A DNA stretch of 52,724 bases. Origin: Candidatus Lutacidiplasma silvani (GTDB taxonomy: Archaea; Thermoplasmatota; Thermoplasmata; Lutacidiplasmatales; UBA184). The notes beneath the pieces are model-generated. The model made no database searches. It was not told the origin of the DNA and worked only from the letters and a program-made list of their open reading frames with translations. Where the stretch lies: assembly GCA_022750295.1 (NCBI GenBank), contig JAKIVZ010000015.1:1-52724 (forward strand), read 5' to 3'. This document shows positions 35,029-42,761 of this stretch, piece by piece; within the stretch, counting starts at the first letter, position 1; each line of letters starts with the position of its first letter. A program made the translations under genes and the position numbers.

Positions 35029-36162
35029 ATGCCCGCGAACGGCCTCCACGTGCTGCCGATGGCGTCGAGCCACCGGGGCGCCCTCTCGCAAGCGTGCGTG
35101 CAATGTGCCGAGGGGAAGAAGATGGTCCTGTTCGTCACCGGCCTCTGCCGGTTCCGGTGCTTCTACTGCCCGGTTTCGATGAAACGGAACCAGGTCGACG
35201 TGGTGTACGCGAACGAGCGTCTCGTCACCTGCGACGCCGACATCCTCGACGAGGCCCGGTCGATCGGCGCCGCCGGGACCGGCATCACCGGCGGCGACCC
35301 CCTCGGCGTGATCGACCGGACCGAGCACTACGTCCGATTGCTCAAGGAAACGTTCGGCCCGCAGCACAACATCCACCTCTACACGCACGAGCCGAATCCG
35401 GAGAAGCTCCAGCGACTTGTGGCCGCCGGACTCGACGAGTTCCGCCTCCACATCCCGCACTACCTGTGGGGTCCGCTCTCCGCCGACGGCGGGGCGTACC
35501 GGAAGGTCCTCGAGGACGCCCCGTCGTGGGGGATCCGGCGCGGGGTCGAGATCCCCGTCCTCCCCGACAAGGAGGCCGAACTCGTCCGGCTCCTCCACAC
35601 GCTCGACGAGATCGGCGTCGACTTCGTGAACCTGAACGAGCTCGAGTTCTCCGAGACGAACGAGGACAAGCTGCACGGTCGCGCGTACGAGCTCGACCCG
35701 TCGAACGGCTGGGGGGTCCGGGGGAGCCGCGCCGTCGCCCAGCGGGTCGTCCGCGAGGTCCGGCTCTCGGTCCCCGTCCACTACTGCTCCTCCCGGTTCA
35801 AGGACGGGATCCAGCTCAAGCAGCGACTCCACCGGCGGGCCGAACGGACGCGGGCGCCGTTCGCCGAGACGACGTCGGACGGCACGGTCGTGTTCGGCGT
35901 CGTGGAGGCCCCGGTCGGGCGCGATCTCGCCCGATGGGCGCACCGGCTGGTGCGGCAGCACCGACTCGGCCCGAACGCCTATCGGGTCGACTTCGGACGA
36001 CGCCGGCTCGAGCTCGGCGCCGAACGGCTTCGCCGGCTCGCCCCGCGGCTCGGAGCCGCCGCCTTCGAGGTCGAGGAATACCCCACCGCCGACGCCCTCG
36101 AGGTCGAGCGGGAGCCGCTCAACCGGGCCGCCTTCCCCGAGTTCGCGGGCGGCGGAACGTAA
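35029..36162 (+). CDS. Radical SAM protein related to pyruvate formate-lyase activating enzyme
   Basis: 377 residues. The radical SAM Fe-S motif is CRFRCFYCP (C-x3-C-x2-C, near residue 43-49), preceded by ALSQACVQCAEGKK. Next are GTGITGGDPL (SAM-binding GGDP) and YTHEPNPEKLQRL. A later VPVHYCSSRFKDGIQLKQR and the C-terminal domain after about 300 are typical of the archaeal COG2108-like group. The reaction is unknown. The ATG at 35029 is chosen because the upstream part of the frame is antisense to psmA. Its last 184 bases overlap the small Cys-rich gene on the other strand. Confidence 0.88.
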   Translation: MPANGLHVLPMASSHRGALSQACVQCAEGKKMVLFVTGLCRFRCFYCPVSMKRNQVDVVYANERLVTCDADILDEARSIGAAGTGITGGDPLGVIDRTEHYVRLLKETFGPQHNIHLYTHEPNPEKLQRLVAAGLDEFRLHIPHYLWGPLSADGGAYRKVLEDAPSWGIRRGVEIPVLPDKEAELVRLLHTLDEIGVDFVNLNELEFSETNEDKLHGRAYELDPSNGWGVRGSRAVAQRVVREVRLSVPVHYCSSRFKDGIQLKQRLHRRAERTRAPFAETTSDGTVVFGVVEAPVGRDLARWAHRLVRQHRLGPNAYRVDFGRRRLELGAERLRRLAPRLGAAAFEVEEYPTADALEVEREPLNRAAFPEFAGGGT

Positions 36163-36317
36163 CCCTCGTCGCACGCGTGGCCCCCGAACGTCAGGTAGCG
36201 GGCGTCTCCGCGCCGATTCTTGATCGAGCACGGACCCCATCCTTCGTCGTCGGCGCCGTACCACATCGGGCAGTCCCGACAGTGGAGGCCCGCCGATTTC
36301 GCGGGCGGAGGCGTCAT
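35979..36317 (-). CDS. Small Cys-rich protein coupled to folD
   Basis: 112 residues. The first 53 are protein-like and carry a pattern that looks conserved: LHCRDCPMWYGADDEGWGPC then GHACDEGY, giving C-x2-C, a later C and another C, which would suit zinc or Fe-S binding. The last 60 residues are Ser/Arg/Ala-rich and lie wholly opposite the radical SAM gene, so they may be a read-on to the first available stop. The ATG at 36317 overlaps the folD stop (ATGA), so translation is coupled. I recognise it only as a small archaeal Cys-rich protein; the function is unknown. Confidence 0.65.
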   Translation of the reverse strand: MTPPPAKSAGLHCRDCPMWYGADDEGWGPCSIKNRRGDARYLTFGGHACDEGYVPPPANSGKAARLSGSRSTSRASAVGYSSTSKAAAPSRGASRRSRSAPSSSRRRPKSTR

Positions 36318-37219
36318 GTGGGCCGCCCCCGCCCCAGAAGCGCCCAGGCTTGGACGGTGTTCTCCATCAGTGCCGCGACGGTCATCGGACCGACGCCGCC
36401 CGGGACCGGCGTGAGCGCCCGAGCCCAGCCGTCGAGCGACCCGGCGTCCGCGTCCCCCGCGGCCCTCTGCCCGGACGGGGCACCGGGGTCCGGGATCGTC
36501 GCGAGGCCGATGTCGACGATGGCGGCCCCTTCTGGAACGTTCGAGCGGTCGAGCAGCCCGGGGTGGCCCGCGGCGGAGAACACGACGTCGGCGCCCCGCA
36601 GGGCCTCCGCGAGATCCCGGGTCCTCGAGTGGGCCACGGTGACCGTCGCCTCGGCGCCGAGACCTCGGGCGGCAAGCAGGAGCGCGAGCGGGAGTCCGAC
36701 CGTCTCGGACCGTCCGACGACACCGACGTTCCGACCCAGGAACTCCGTCCCGTAATGCCGGGCGAGGACGATCGCTCCGCGCGCGACCGCCGGGGCGTGG
36801 ACCGGTTGTCCCGCGACCAGGCGGCCGAGGCTCGCGGCCCCCACGCCGTCGACGTCCTTCTCCAGCCGAAGGGTCGAGGCCGCGGAAAGGAACCCGAATT
36901 CGGGGGGGAGCGGGTGTTCGAGGAGCACGGCGTCGACCGACGGGTCGCGGTCGAGCTCCGCGATCCGCGCGCGCAAGGTCGCCGAGGTCGTCTCCGGGGG
37001 AAGCGTCTCATCCCGGAACGCCACGCCGATCCGCTCGGAGGCCCGGGCCTGTTGACGGAGGTAGTATTGGAACGGCGACGCCTCTCCCCGATGGACGCTC
37101 ACGAGGCTCGGCGGACGTCCGCCGTCCGCCACTCCGGACTCGATCGCGCGACGGGCCCCTTCCAGGAGGCCGTCGGCGACCGCCCGGCCGTCCCAGCGCG
37201 TGGTCAACCGATTCCCCAC
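36314..37219 (-). CDS. folD: FolD homologue with the catalytic Lys replaced by Gln
   Basis: 301 residues. Fold and motifs of methylene-tetrahydrofolate dehydrogenase/cyclohydrolase are clear: [31 protein letters not shown] (nucleotide site) and [19 protein letters not shown]. However, in the YxxxK motif the Lys is Gln57 (YLRQQ), and the Gln of the QLPLP motif is Glu101 (EHPLP). The Asp of the KDVDG motif is kept. In the human and E. coli enzymes this Lys is needed for the cyclohydrolase step, and a Lys-to-Gln change of the human enzyme keeps the dehydrogenase. So this protein may be dehydrogenase-only. It starts with GTG at 37219, about 20 bases after a TTATCTA element, and is divergent from lon. 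Confidence 0.9.
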   Translation of the reverse strand: MGNRLTTRWDGRAVADGLLEGARRAIESGVADGGRPPSLVSVHRGEASPFQYYLRQQARASERIGVAFRDETLPPETTSATLRARIAELDRDPSVDAVLLEHPLPPEFGFLSAASTLRLEKDVDGVGAASLGRLVAGQPVHAPAVARGAIVLARHYGTEFLGRNVGVVGRSETVGLPLALLLAARGLGAEATVTVAHSRTRDLAEALRGADVVFSAAGHPGLLDRSNVPEGAAIVDIGLATIPDPGAPSGQRAAGDADAGSLDGWARALTPVPGGVGPMTVAALMENTVQAWALLGRGRPT

Positions 37220-37307
37220 CCGAGGAACCCGGTTCGGTAGATAACGGGCCGCGCGGCGACCCGTCCGGGCGTCCCGGCCGTCGCAAAGCGACGCTTGGTA
37301 ACCCGTT

Positions 37308-37319
37308 CTCTCGCGAGAG
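37308..37319. promoter_or_regulatory. 12-base palindrome upstream of the lon TATA element
   Basis: CTCTCGCGAGAG is a perfect palindrome three bases before TTTATA. It covers the position of the BRE and upstream factor sites, where a dimeric regulator could bind and block or recruit the transcription machinery. It lies in the gap between the divergent folD and lon genes, nearer lon. Confidence 0.45.
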
Positions 37320-37321
37320 GC

Positions 37322-37327
37322 TTTATA
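37322..37327 (+). promoter_or_regulatory. TATA element of lon
   Basis: TTTATA lies 24-29 bases before the GTG at 37351, the spacing for a leaderless transcript. This argues against the in-frame GTG at 37330, which almost touches the TATA element. Confidence 0.6.
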
Positions 37328-37350
37328 GAGTGGTCCCCTCGGTACAGTGG

Positions 37351-39393
37351 GTGCGGTCCGCCGAGGACGGTACCGCAGCCATCGGGGCAGTTACGGACCC
37401 ACAGGGCGCCGCATCCGCGGATTCGGGCACGAGGGAGGACCTCGACGCCTGGGGCCGTACGCTCTCCTACGAGACCACGGCGAACGTCGAGGTCCCCGCC
37501 CGGCTCCTCGACCAGGTCATCGGGCAGGACGACGCCGTCGAGGTCGCCAAGAAGGCCGCGACACAGAAGCGGCACATGATCCTGATCGGCGACCCCGGCA
37601 CGGGAAAAAGCATGCTCGCCCGCGCCATGGTCGACTTCCTTCCGAAGGAGCCGCTCCAGGACATCCTCGCGTACCCGAACACCGACGACCCGAACGAGCC
37701 GAAGATCCGGGTCGTTCCGGCGGGGAAGGGAAAGGAGATCGTCGCCGCCCAGAAGCTCGAAGCGGCCCAGAAGAAGGAGCAGAAGATGCTCCTCCTCGCG
37801 ATCGTCGCGGTCGTCATCTTCCTCCTGGCCGGCTACGTCACGCTCGTCACCCACGACCTGACCGCGCTTCTGATCGCCGTCATCGTCGTGATCTTCCTCT
37901 ACGTGCTGGTCCGGTTCTCGAGCGGCCGGTCCGACGGCGCCAACGCCGTCGCGAAGCTCCTCGTCGGCCACCAGCCGGACGAGCGCCCCCCGTTCATTGA
38001 CGCCACGGGCGCCCACGCTGGAGCCCTCCTCGGCGACGTCAAGCACGACCCGTTCCAGTCGGGCGGCCTCGAGACCCCCCCCCACGAGCGGGTCGAGGTC
38101 GGCGCGATCCACAAGGCGAACGGCGGCGTCCTCTTCGTCGACGAGATCAACCTGCTGAAGATCGAGAGCCAGCACTCGCTCCTCACGACCCTCCAGGAGC
38201 GGAAGTTCCCGATCGTCGGCCAGTCGGAGCGGTCGGCCGGTGCGATGGTCAAGACCGAGCCGGTCCCGGCCGACTTCGTCCTCGTCGCCGCGGGGAACAT
38301 CGACAGCGTCCAATCGATGCACCCGGCGCTCCGCTCGCGGATCCGCGGCTACGGGTACGAGCTCTACGTTCACACGACGATGCCCGACACGATCGAGAAC
38401 CGGATGAAGATCGTCCGGTTCGTCGCCCAGGAGGTCGTGAAGGACCGGAAGATCCCTCACTTCGACATGCCCGCGGTCATCGAGATCGTCCGGGAGGCGC
38501 AGCGCCGGTCCGGGCGATCGGGCCAACTGACCCTCCGGCTCCGGGAGCTCGGCGGGCTCGTCCGAGTCGCCGGCGACGTCGCGAACGCCGAAGGGGCCCG
38601 AGTCACGACCGCCGACCACGTCGTCCGCGCCAAGCGGACGAGCCGATCCCTCGAGCAGCAGATCGCCGATCGGTACATCGAGCGCCGCAAGGAGTACCGT
38701 ATGTTCGCGGTCGACGGAGCGGCGGTCGGGATCGTCAACGGCCTTGCTGCGATCAACGCCCAATCCGGGATGTCGGAGTTCTCCGGCATCGTGCTCCCGA
38801 TCGTCGCCGAGGTGACCCCGGCCCAGACCCGCGACGGCGGGGTCGTGGTGGCGACGGGGAAGCTCGGGGAGATCGCCCGCGAGGCGGTCCAGAACGTGAG
38901 CGCGCTCGTCAAGAAGTACACCGGCGAGGACATCAGCCGGTACGACATCCACATCCAATTCGTCGGGACCTCCGACGGGGTCGAGGGCGACAGCGCCTCG
39001 GTCTCGATCGCGACCGCCGTGATCAGCGCTCTCGAAGGGGTGCCGGTCGACCAGTCGTGCGCGATGACCGGCTCGCTCTCCGTCCGCGGCCAGGTCCTCC
39101 CGGTGGGCGGCGTGACCGCCAAGGTCGAGGCGGCCGCCGACTCCGGCCTCCGCCGCGTCCTGATCCCCGAGGACAACATGGGCGACCTCGTCCTCGAATC
39201 CCGCTACCGCGGGATGATCGAGGTGATTCCGGTCCGGACCCTCCGCGACGTGCTGAAGTACGCGCTCGTGGGCAAGGAGACCGCGAAGGACTCGCTCCTC
39301 GAGCGGCTCGCCGCCATGGTTCACGCCACCAGCCGAACGGACATCGGCGGGGACCGGGTGCCGCCGCCGTCGGGCCGTCCGGCGGGCACGTGA
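37351..39393 (+). CDS. lon: Archaeal membrane-bound Lon protease (LonB)
   Basis: 680 residues. The AAA+ domain has Walker A GDPGTGKS (near 78-85) and Walker [10 protein letters not shown]. Two membrane helices (about 145-170 and 175-195) are inserted between the Walker motifs, which is diagnostic for archaeal LonB. The C-terminal peptidase domain holds the catalytic dyad: Ser548 in EGDSASVS and Lys591 in [10 protein letters not shown]. It degrades misfolded and regulatory proteins at the membrane. The GTG at 37351 lies 25 bases after TTTATA. The next gene overlaps by 4 bases (GTGA), and nadM and a cystathionine synthase/lyase follow, forming a four-gene operon. Confidence 0.96.
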   Translation: MRSAEDGTAAIGAVTDPQGAASADSGTREDLDAWGRTLSYETTANVEVPARLLDQVIGQDDAVEVAKKAATQKRHMILIGDPGTGKSMLARAMVDFLPKEPLQDILAYPNTDDPNEPKIRVVPAGKGKEIVAAQKLEAAQKKEQKMLLLAIVAVVIFLLAGYVTLVTHDLTALLIAVIVVIFLYVLVRFSSGRSDGANAVAKLLVGHQPDERPPFIDATGAHAGALLGDVKHDPFQSGGLETPPHERVEVGAIHKANGGVLFVDEINLLKIESQHSLLTTLQERKFPIVGQSERSAGAMVKTEPVPADFVLVAAGNIDSVQSMHPALRSRIRGYGYELYVHTTMPDTIENRMKIVRFVAQEVVKDRKIPHFDMPAVIEIVREAQRRSGRSGQLTLRLRELGGLVRVAGDVANAEGARVTTADHVVRAKRTSRSLEQQIADRYIERRKEYRMFAVDGAAVGIVNGLAAINAQSGMSEFSGIVLPIVAEVTPAQTRDGGVVVATGKLGEIAREAVQNVSALVKKYTGEDISRYDIHIQFVGTSDGVEGDSASVSIATAVISALEGVPVDQSCAMTGSLSVRGQVLPVGGVTAKVEAAADSGLRRVLIPEDNMGDLVLESRYRGMIEVIPVRTLRDVLKYALVGKETAKDSLLERLAAMVHATSRTDIGGDRVPPPSGRPAGT

Positions 39394-39632
39394 GGAGTTC
39401 GAGCCGTCTCCCGACCCACCGGCTCGCCCCGAGCTGGCACCCGTCGAAGGAGCCGTCCGACCCCGACGAAGGGGAGGATCGGTTCCGCAACCGACCGTGC
39501 TACGTGTTCAACCCGTCGCTGAAGCCGAACTTGAACGACCAGGCGTGCGGCCACTGCCGGTACTACCTGACGTCGTCGTGCCCGCACATCGACGAGTTCA
39601 TCGACGACGTCGAGGACCTCTCGCCGGAGTAG
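39390..39632 (+). CDS. Small Cys-containing protein between lon and nadM
   Basis: 80 residues from a GTG at 39390 that overlaps the lon TGA. Three closely spaced cysteines (CYVF, then ACGHC) and a fourth in SSCPHIDEF suggest a small metal-binding fold. The end is acidic ([12 protein letters not shown]). The first 30 residues are Ser/Pro/Asp-rich. A run like this occurs as a small conserved archaeal protein, but I cannot name the family. Coupling to lon by overlap and to nadM by a 10-base gap shows it belongs to this operon. Confidence 0.7.
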   Translation: MRSSSRLPTHRLAPSWHPSKEPSDPDEGEDRFRNRPCYVFNPSLKPNLNDQACGHCRYYLTSSCPHIDEFIDDVEDLSPE

Positions 39633-39642
39633 GGGCGCGCAC

Positions 39643-40164
39643 GTGCGCGGGCTCCTCGTCGGCCGGTTCCAGCCGTTCCACTCCGGCCACGTCGACGTCG
39701 TCCGGCACGTGACCCAGGCCCGGCCCGAGGACGAGCTCATCCTCGGGATCGGCAGCGCGGAGGACTCCTACACCGTCGAGAACCCGTTCACGGCGGCCGA
39801 GCGGTTCGAGATGATCTCGCGCGCGCTGCGCGAAGCGAAGCTCGACCACTGGATCGCGGTCCCAATCCCGGACATCCACCGCCACGCCCTCTGGGTCGCC
39901 CACGTCGCGGAACTCGTTCCGCCGTTCGATCGGGTCTACACGAACAACGCGCTCACCCGGACGCTGTTCGAGCGGGCCGGGTACAAGGTCGAGTCGACCC
40001 CGATGTTCGGCCGCGACCGACTGGAAGGAACCGCGATCCGGCGACTCCTCTCGGAGGGGTCCGAGGAATGGAGCGCGCGAGTCCCCGCCCCCGTGGCCGA
40101 CTACCTCCGGGAGCTGAACGCGACCGACCGACTCCGCTCCCTGACGGCCGGCCGCGGGGCATGA
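39643..40164 (+). CDS. nadM: Nicotinamide-nucleotide adenylyltransferase (archaeal NadM)
   Basis: 173 residues. It begins RGLLVGRFQPFHSGHVDVV with the nucleotidyltransferase GRFQPFHxGH motif. ELILGIGSAEDSYTVENPFTAAER follows, and the closing motif is GTAIRRLL (the ISSTxxR equivalent). This is the archaeal NMN adenylyltransferase, which makes NAD from NMN and ATP. It starts with GTG at 39643, 10 bases after the small Cys gene, and its TGA overlaps the start of the next gene by four bases (ATGA). Confidence 0.96.
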   Translation: MRGLLVGRFQPFHSGHVDVVRHVTQARPEDELILGIGSAEDSYTVENPFTAAERFEMISRALREAKLDHWIAVPIPDIHRHALWVAHVAELVPPFDRVYTNNALTRTLFERAGYKVESTPMFGRDRLEGTAIRRLLSEGSEEWSARVPAPVADYLRELNATDRLRSLTAGRGA

Positions 40165-41381
40165 GCGGGCCGGACCCCGCTTCGGCGCCCCCTCGCCCCA
40201 AGTTCCATCCCTTGCCCGAATGGGTCGGGCCCGCGACCCGCGCGGTCCACGCGGGAGCTCGCGAAGATGCCAACGCGGGGTCGGTGGTCTTCCCGATCTA
40301 CCAGACTTCGACGTTCCATTTCCCGGCCGAATTCTCCGAGGCGCGAGACCCCCGGGACGTCCAGTTGTACACCCGGCTCGGCAACCCGACCCAGGAGGTC
40401 GCCGCGGAGGTCCTCGCCTCGCTCGAGGGAGCCGAGGCGGCCCGGGTCTTCGGCTCGGGGATGGGGGCGATCGCGGCGACGGTCCTGACGTTCGTCTCGC
40501 CCGGCGACGAGGTCGTCGCCCTGAGCGACCTCTACGGAGGGACCCTCGACCTCCTCGGCGAACTCCTCCCCCGGTTCGGCGTCCGCGTCCGGTTCCTCTC
40601 GGCGGCCGAAGCCGCCCGTCCCGAATCGGCGATCGGGCCGTCGACGAAGCTCGTGTACTTCGAATCCCCGACGAACCCCCTCCTCCGGATCCACGACATC
40701 CGTCGATGGACCGACGCTGCGCACGCGGTCGGCGCCCTCGCCGTCTTCGACAACACGTTCGCGACCCCGATCGGCCAGCACCCGTTGGCGCGGGGCGTCG
40801 ACCTCGTGCTTCATTCCGCCTCCAAGTCGCTCGGCGGCCACTCCGACGTGATCGCGGGCGCGGTAGCGGGGTCGGCGGACCTCCTCGAGCGGGTCGACCG
40901 CACCCGATCGATCCTCGGATCCCCGCTCGATCCGTTCGCCGCGTTCCTGCTCACGCGGGGGATGAAGACGCTCCCCCTCCGCGTGGCGAAGCAGAGCGAG
41001 AACGCACGGAAGCTCGTCGGGGCCCTCGCGCCGCACCCGGCCGTCGCCGAGGTCCACTATCCGGGGCGGGAAGGTCCGGCGGCCGAGTCCGTCGCATCGG
41101 CCCAGATGCGCTTCCGCGGAGGCGTCGTCGGGCTGGAGCTCGCGGGAGGGCGTGCCGCCGTCCGACGGTTCCTGGGGAACCTGCGGCTGGTCCACGTCGC
41201 GGCGAGCCTCGGCGGGGTGGAGAGCCTCGCCAGCGTTCCCCGGGAGACGTCCCACCGCGGGTTGTCCGACGCCGATTGCCTGGCCCGGGGGATTCGCCCC
41301 GGGCTCGTGCGGCTCTCGCTCGGGATCGAGGACGCCGAGGACCTGATTCGGGACGTTTCCGAGGCGCTCGCCGGAGCGTGA
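40161..41381 (+). CDS. Cystathionine gamma-synthase/lyase family PLP enzyme
   Basis: 406 residues. Cys/Met-metabolism PLP family motifs: TRAVHAGAREDANAGSVV at the start, YTRLGNPTQ, the YGGTLDLLGE helix, PTNPLLRI, VFDNTFATP and the PLP-binding Lys in HSASKSLGGHSD. The conserved tail has AASLGGVESLASVP and GLVRLSLGIEDAEDL. Cystathionine gamma-synthase, gamma-lyase, beta-lyase and O-acetylhomoserine sulfhydrylase cannot be told apart here. The ATG overlaps the nadM stop (ATGA). It is the last gene of the lon operon; tRNA-Thr follows. Confidence 0.92.
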   Translation: MSGPDPASAPPRPKFHPLPEWVGPATRAVHAGAREDANAGSVVFPIYQTSTFHFPAEFSEARDPRDVQLYTRLGNPTQEVAAEVLASLEGAEAARVFGSGMGAIAATVLTFVSPGDEVVALSDLYGGTLDLLGELLPRFGVRVRFLSAAEAARPESAIGPSTKLVYFESPTNPLLRIHDIRRWTDAAHAVGALAVFDNTFATPIGQHPLARGVDLVLHSASKSLGGHSDVIAGAVAGSADLLERVDRTRSILGSPLDPFAAFLLTRGMKTLPLRVAKQSENARKLVGALAPHPAVAEVHYPGREGPAAESVASAQMRFRGGVVGLELAGGRAAVRRFLGNLRLVHVAASLGGVESLASVPRETSHRGLSDADCLARGIRPGLVRLSLGIEDAEDLIRDVSEALAGA

Positions 41382-41399
41382 CGGAAGTCGGACCGCCAC

Positions 41400-41406
41400 T
41401 ATTATG
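41400..41406 (+). promoter_or_regulatory. TATA element of tRNA-Thr
   Basis: TATTATG lies 27-33 bases before the tRNA 5' end at 41433. Confidence 0.55.
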
Positions 41407-41432
41407 GCCCGAGGGTCCTCGGCCCGACCAAC

Positions 41433-41506
41433 GCCACTGTAGCTCAGCTCGGTAGAGCGGCTGATTCGTAATCAGCAGGTCGAGGGTTCAAGTCCCTCCA
41501 GTGGCT
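41433..41506 (+). tRNA. tRNA-Thr (CGT)
   Basis: 74 bases. The acceptor arms GCCACTG and CAGTGGC pair fully, with discriminator T. The anticodon stem GCTGA/TCAGC encloses the loop TTCGTAA, giving anticodon CGT, which reads ACG. The T arm contains GGGTTCAAGTCCC. CCA is not encoded. The module just downstream (antitoxin, broken toxin, alkyltransferase-like gene) makes this tRNA a possible insertion landmark, but no repeated copy of the tRNA 3' end is visible. Confidence 0.96.
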
Positions 41507-41598
41507 GCCCGACCCACCTCCCACAGGATTCCATGGATGGACAAGTTGGACCAAGTTTGCTATCTCGATGCCGCCATCGTTGCCCGCAAGTGATATCG

Positions 41599-41808
41599 AT
41601 GGAGACGGACACGGTTTCACCGAAGTATCAGGTCGTGATCCCCGCGCGCGTCCGCGAGGAGTTCAACATTCGGGCCGGCGACAAGATGGCGGTCATCGTG
41701 AAGCACGGGATCTTGCACTACGTGCCCGTACGACCATTCGACCAGACCAAGGGGATGACCCTGGGACTGGACGCGAAGGACCTGCGGGACACGCACGATC
41801 GCCCCTAG
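41599..41808 (+). CDS. AbrB/SpoVT-type antitoxin (VapB-like)
   Basis: 69 residues. The swapped-hairpin AbrB DNA-binding fold is indicated by VSPKYQVVIPARVREEF and IRAGDKMAVIVKHG. In this family the antitoxin binds the operator and neutralises a PIN-domain RNase. The C-terminal VRPFDQTKGMTLGLDAKDLR would contact the toxin. The ATG at 41599 is chosen; the frame is open further up to 41533 but with no conservation. A GCTATCTC element at 41560-41567 may be its TATA box. The broken PIN gene follows immediately. Confidence 0.85.
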   Translation: METDTVSPKYQVVIPARVREEFNIRAGDKMAVIVKHGILHYVPVRPFDQTKGMTLGLDAKDLRDTHDRP

Positions 41809-41822
41809 CGCGGCGGGACGAA

Positions 41823-42280
41823 ATGATTTCGATCACCGCTCTGGCTGGATCGAGCGATTCGGTGCCGGGCCGAAGCACGCGGCCTACAACCGGGTGACCG
41901 ATTCCGTCGTGCCGGACCAGATCCTCACGTCTGTGGTCACCGTGTATGAGGTCTACAAGAAGGCCAAGTCGATTCGAGGGGAGCACGCGGCGCTCGAAGA
42001 CGTCGCGGCCCTCGGCCACACTCGGGTCCTGCCCGTGGACCAAGAAATCGCGCTGGCGGCCGCCGATTACAGCCTCGCGAACGGCCTCCACTTCGCGGAC
42101 GCTCTCATCTACGCGACGGCGCGGCGGCACAACGCGGATCTCTCCACCAGCGACCCGGCGCTCCGCCCGCTCCCTGGCGTTCGATTCGTCGGAAGGGGGG
42201 GCCTTCCCCGCCCGCGAGCCGAACCGACCGCGGACGGGGGGCGGACCCCGTCTTGCGGCTCACGTCCGGCGGCGCGGTAG
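41823..42280 (+). pseudogene. PIN-domain toxin (VapC-like), start out of frame
   Basis: The PIN fold can be read in one frame: FDHRSGWIERFGAGPKH, then LTSVVTVYEVYKKAKSIRG, LHFADALIYATARRHN and LSTSDPALRPLPGVRF, including the first Asp, Glu, and later Asp residues expected at the active site. No ATG, GTG or TTG precedes the first Asp in this frame; the well-placed ATG at 41823 is one base off. Inserting one base at 41826-41830 would join it. The first in-frame start is the GTG at 41894, which would lose the first Asp and helix. So the toxin is probably inactive while the antitoxin is intact. The conserved part ends near 42195; the rest is read-on. Confidence 0.75.
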
Positions 42281-42332
42281 GGGGTACGAGCGCCTCGGCT
42301 CGTCTCCGCCCAGCCCAACTCGAGCGTCGACA

Positions 42333-42644
42333 CTCGGGCGGTTCCGGGCGGTCATTGCCCGCATCCCCCGAGGTAAGGTGACCACGTACGGTCAGGTCGC
42401 CGCCGCGGCCGGGTTTCCCGGGGCCGCCCGTCTCACCGTGCGGGCGCTCCAAGGAGAGAGGGGTCTGCCGTGGCACCGCGTGGTCGGCGCCGGCGGGCGG
42501 ATCGCCCTACATGGAATGGAGGGGGAGGAGCAGCGTCTGCGGCTCGCCCTCGAGGGTATCAAGTTCCGCGGTCGTCGGGTCCGGATGGACCTCCATGGGT
42601 GGATCCCGAGAGCCCCAGCTCGCCCCTCGGAGACGCCCCGCTGA
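42333..42644 (+). CDS. Alkyltransferase-like protein (ATL), MGMT homologue with PWHR
   Basis: About 103 residues. KVTTYGQVAAAAGFPGAARLTVRAL, LPWHRVVGAGGRIALHG and RLRLALEGIKFRGRRVRMDLHGW match the C-terminal DNA-binding domain of O6-alkylguanine-DNA alkyltransferase. The reactive Cys of PCHR is Trp (codon 42471-42473). That change defines alkyltransferase-like proteins, which flip and hold O6-alkylguanine without repairing it and pass it to nucleotide excision repair. No ATG, GTG or TTG lies in frame between 42280 and the conserved start, so the boundary given (a CTC codon) is approximate. ATT at 42354 is possible. The true start may need a non-standard codon or a frameshift. Confidence 0.82.
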   Translation, partial: LGRFRAVIARIPRGKVTTYGQVAAAAGFPGAARLTVRALQGERGLPWHRVVGAGGRIALHGMEGEEQRLRLALEGIKFRGRRVRMDLHGWIPRAPARPSETPR

Positions 42645-42761
42645 GGTCCGAGGGCCTGGAACTCGGGCCACTCCCCCCGGCCGATGGCCCATCGGCGGGT
42701 TGGCGAGGGGCGGGCTCCGCCGTCCCCCGCGGCCGGCGCGTGCGGGAATTCGGGGTCGGGT

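Noticed and set aside
37330-37350. GTG at 37330 as the lon start
   Set aside because: It nearly touches the TATA element; a leaderless GTG at 37351 fits the usual spacing.
41433-42644. tRNA-Thr as the left end of an integrated element
   Set aside because: No direct repeat of the tRNA 3' end was found downstream, and no integrase is present; the accessory genes alone do not prove integration.
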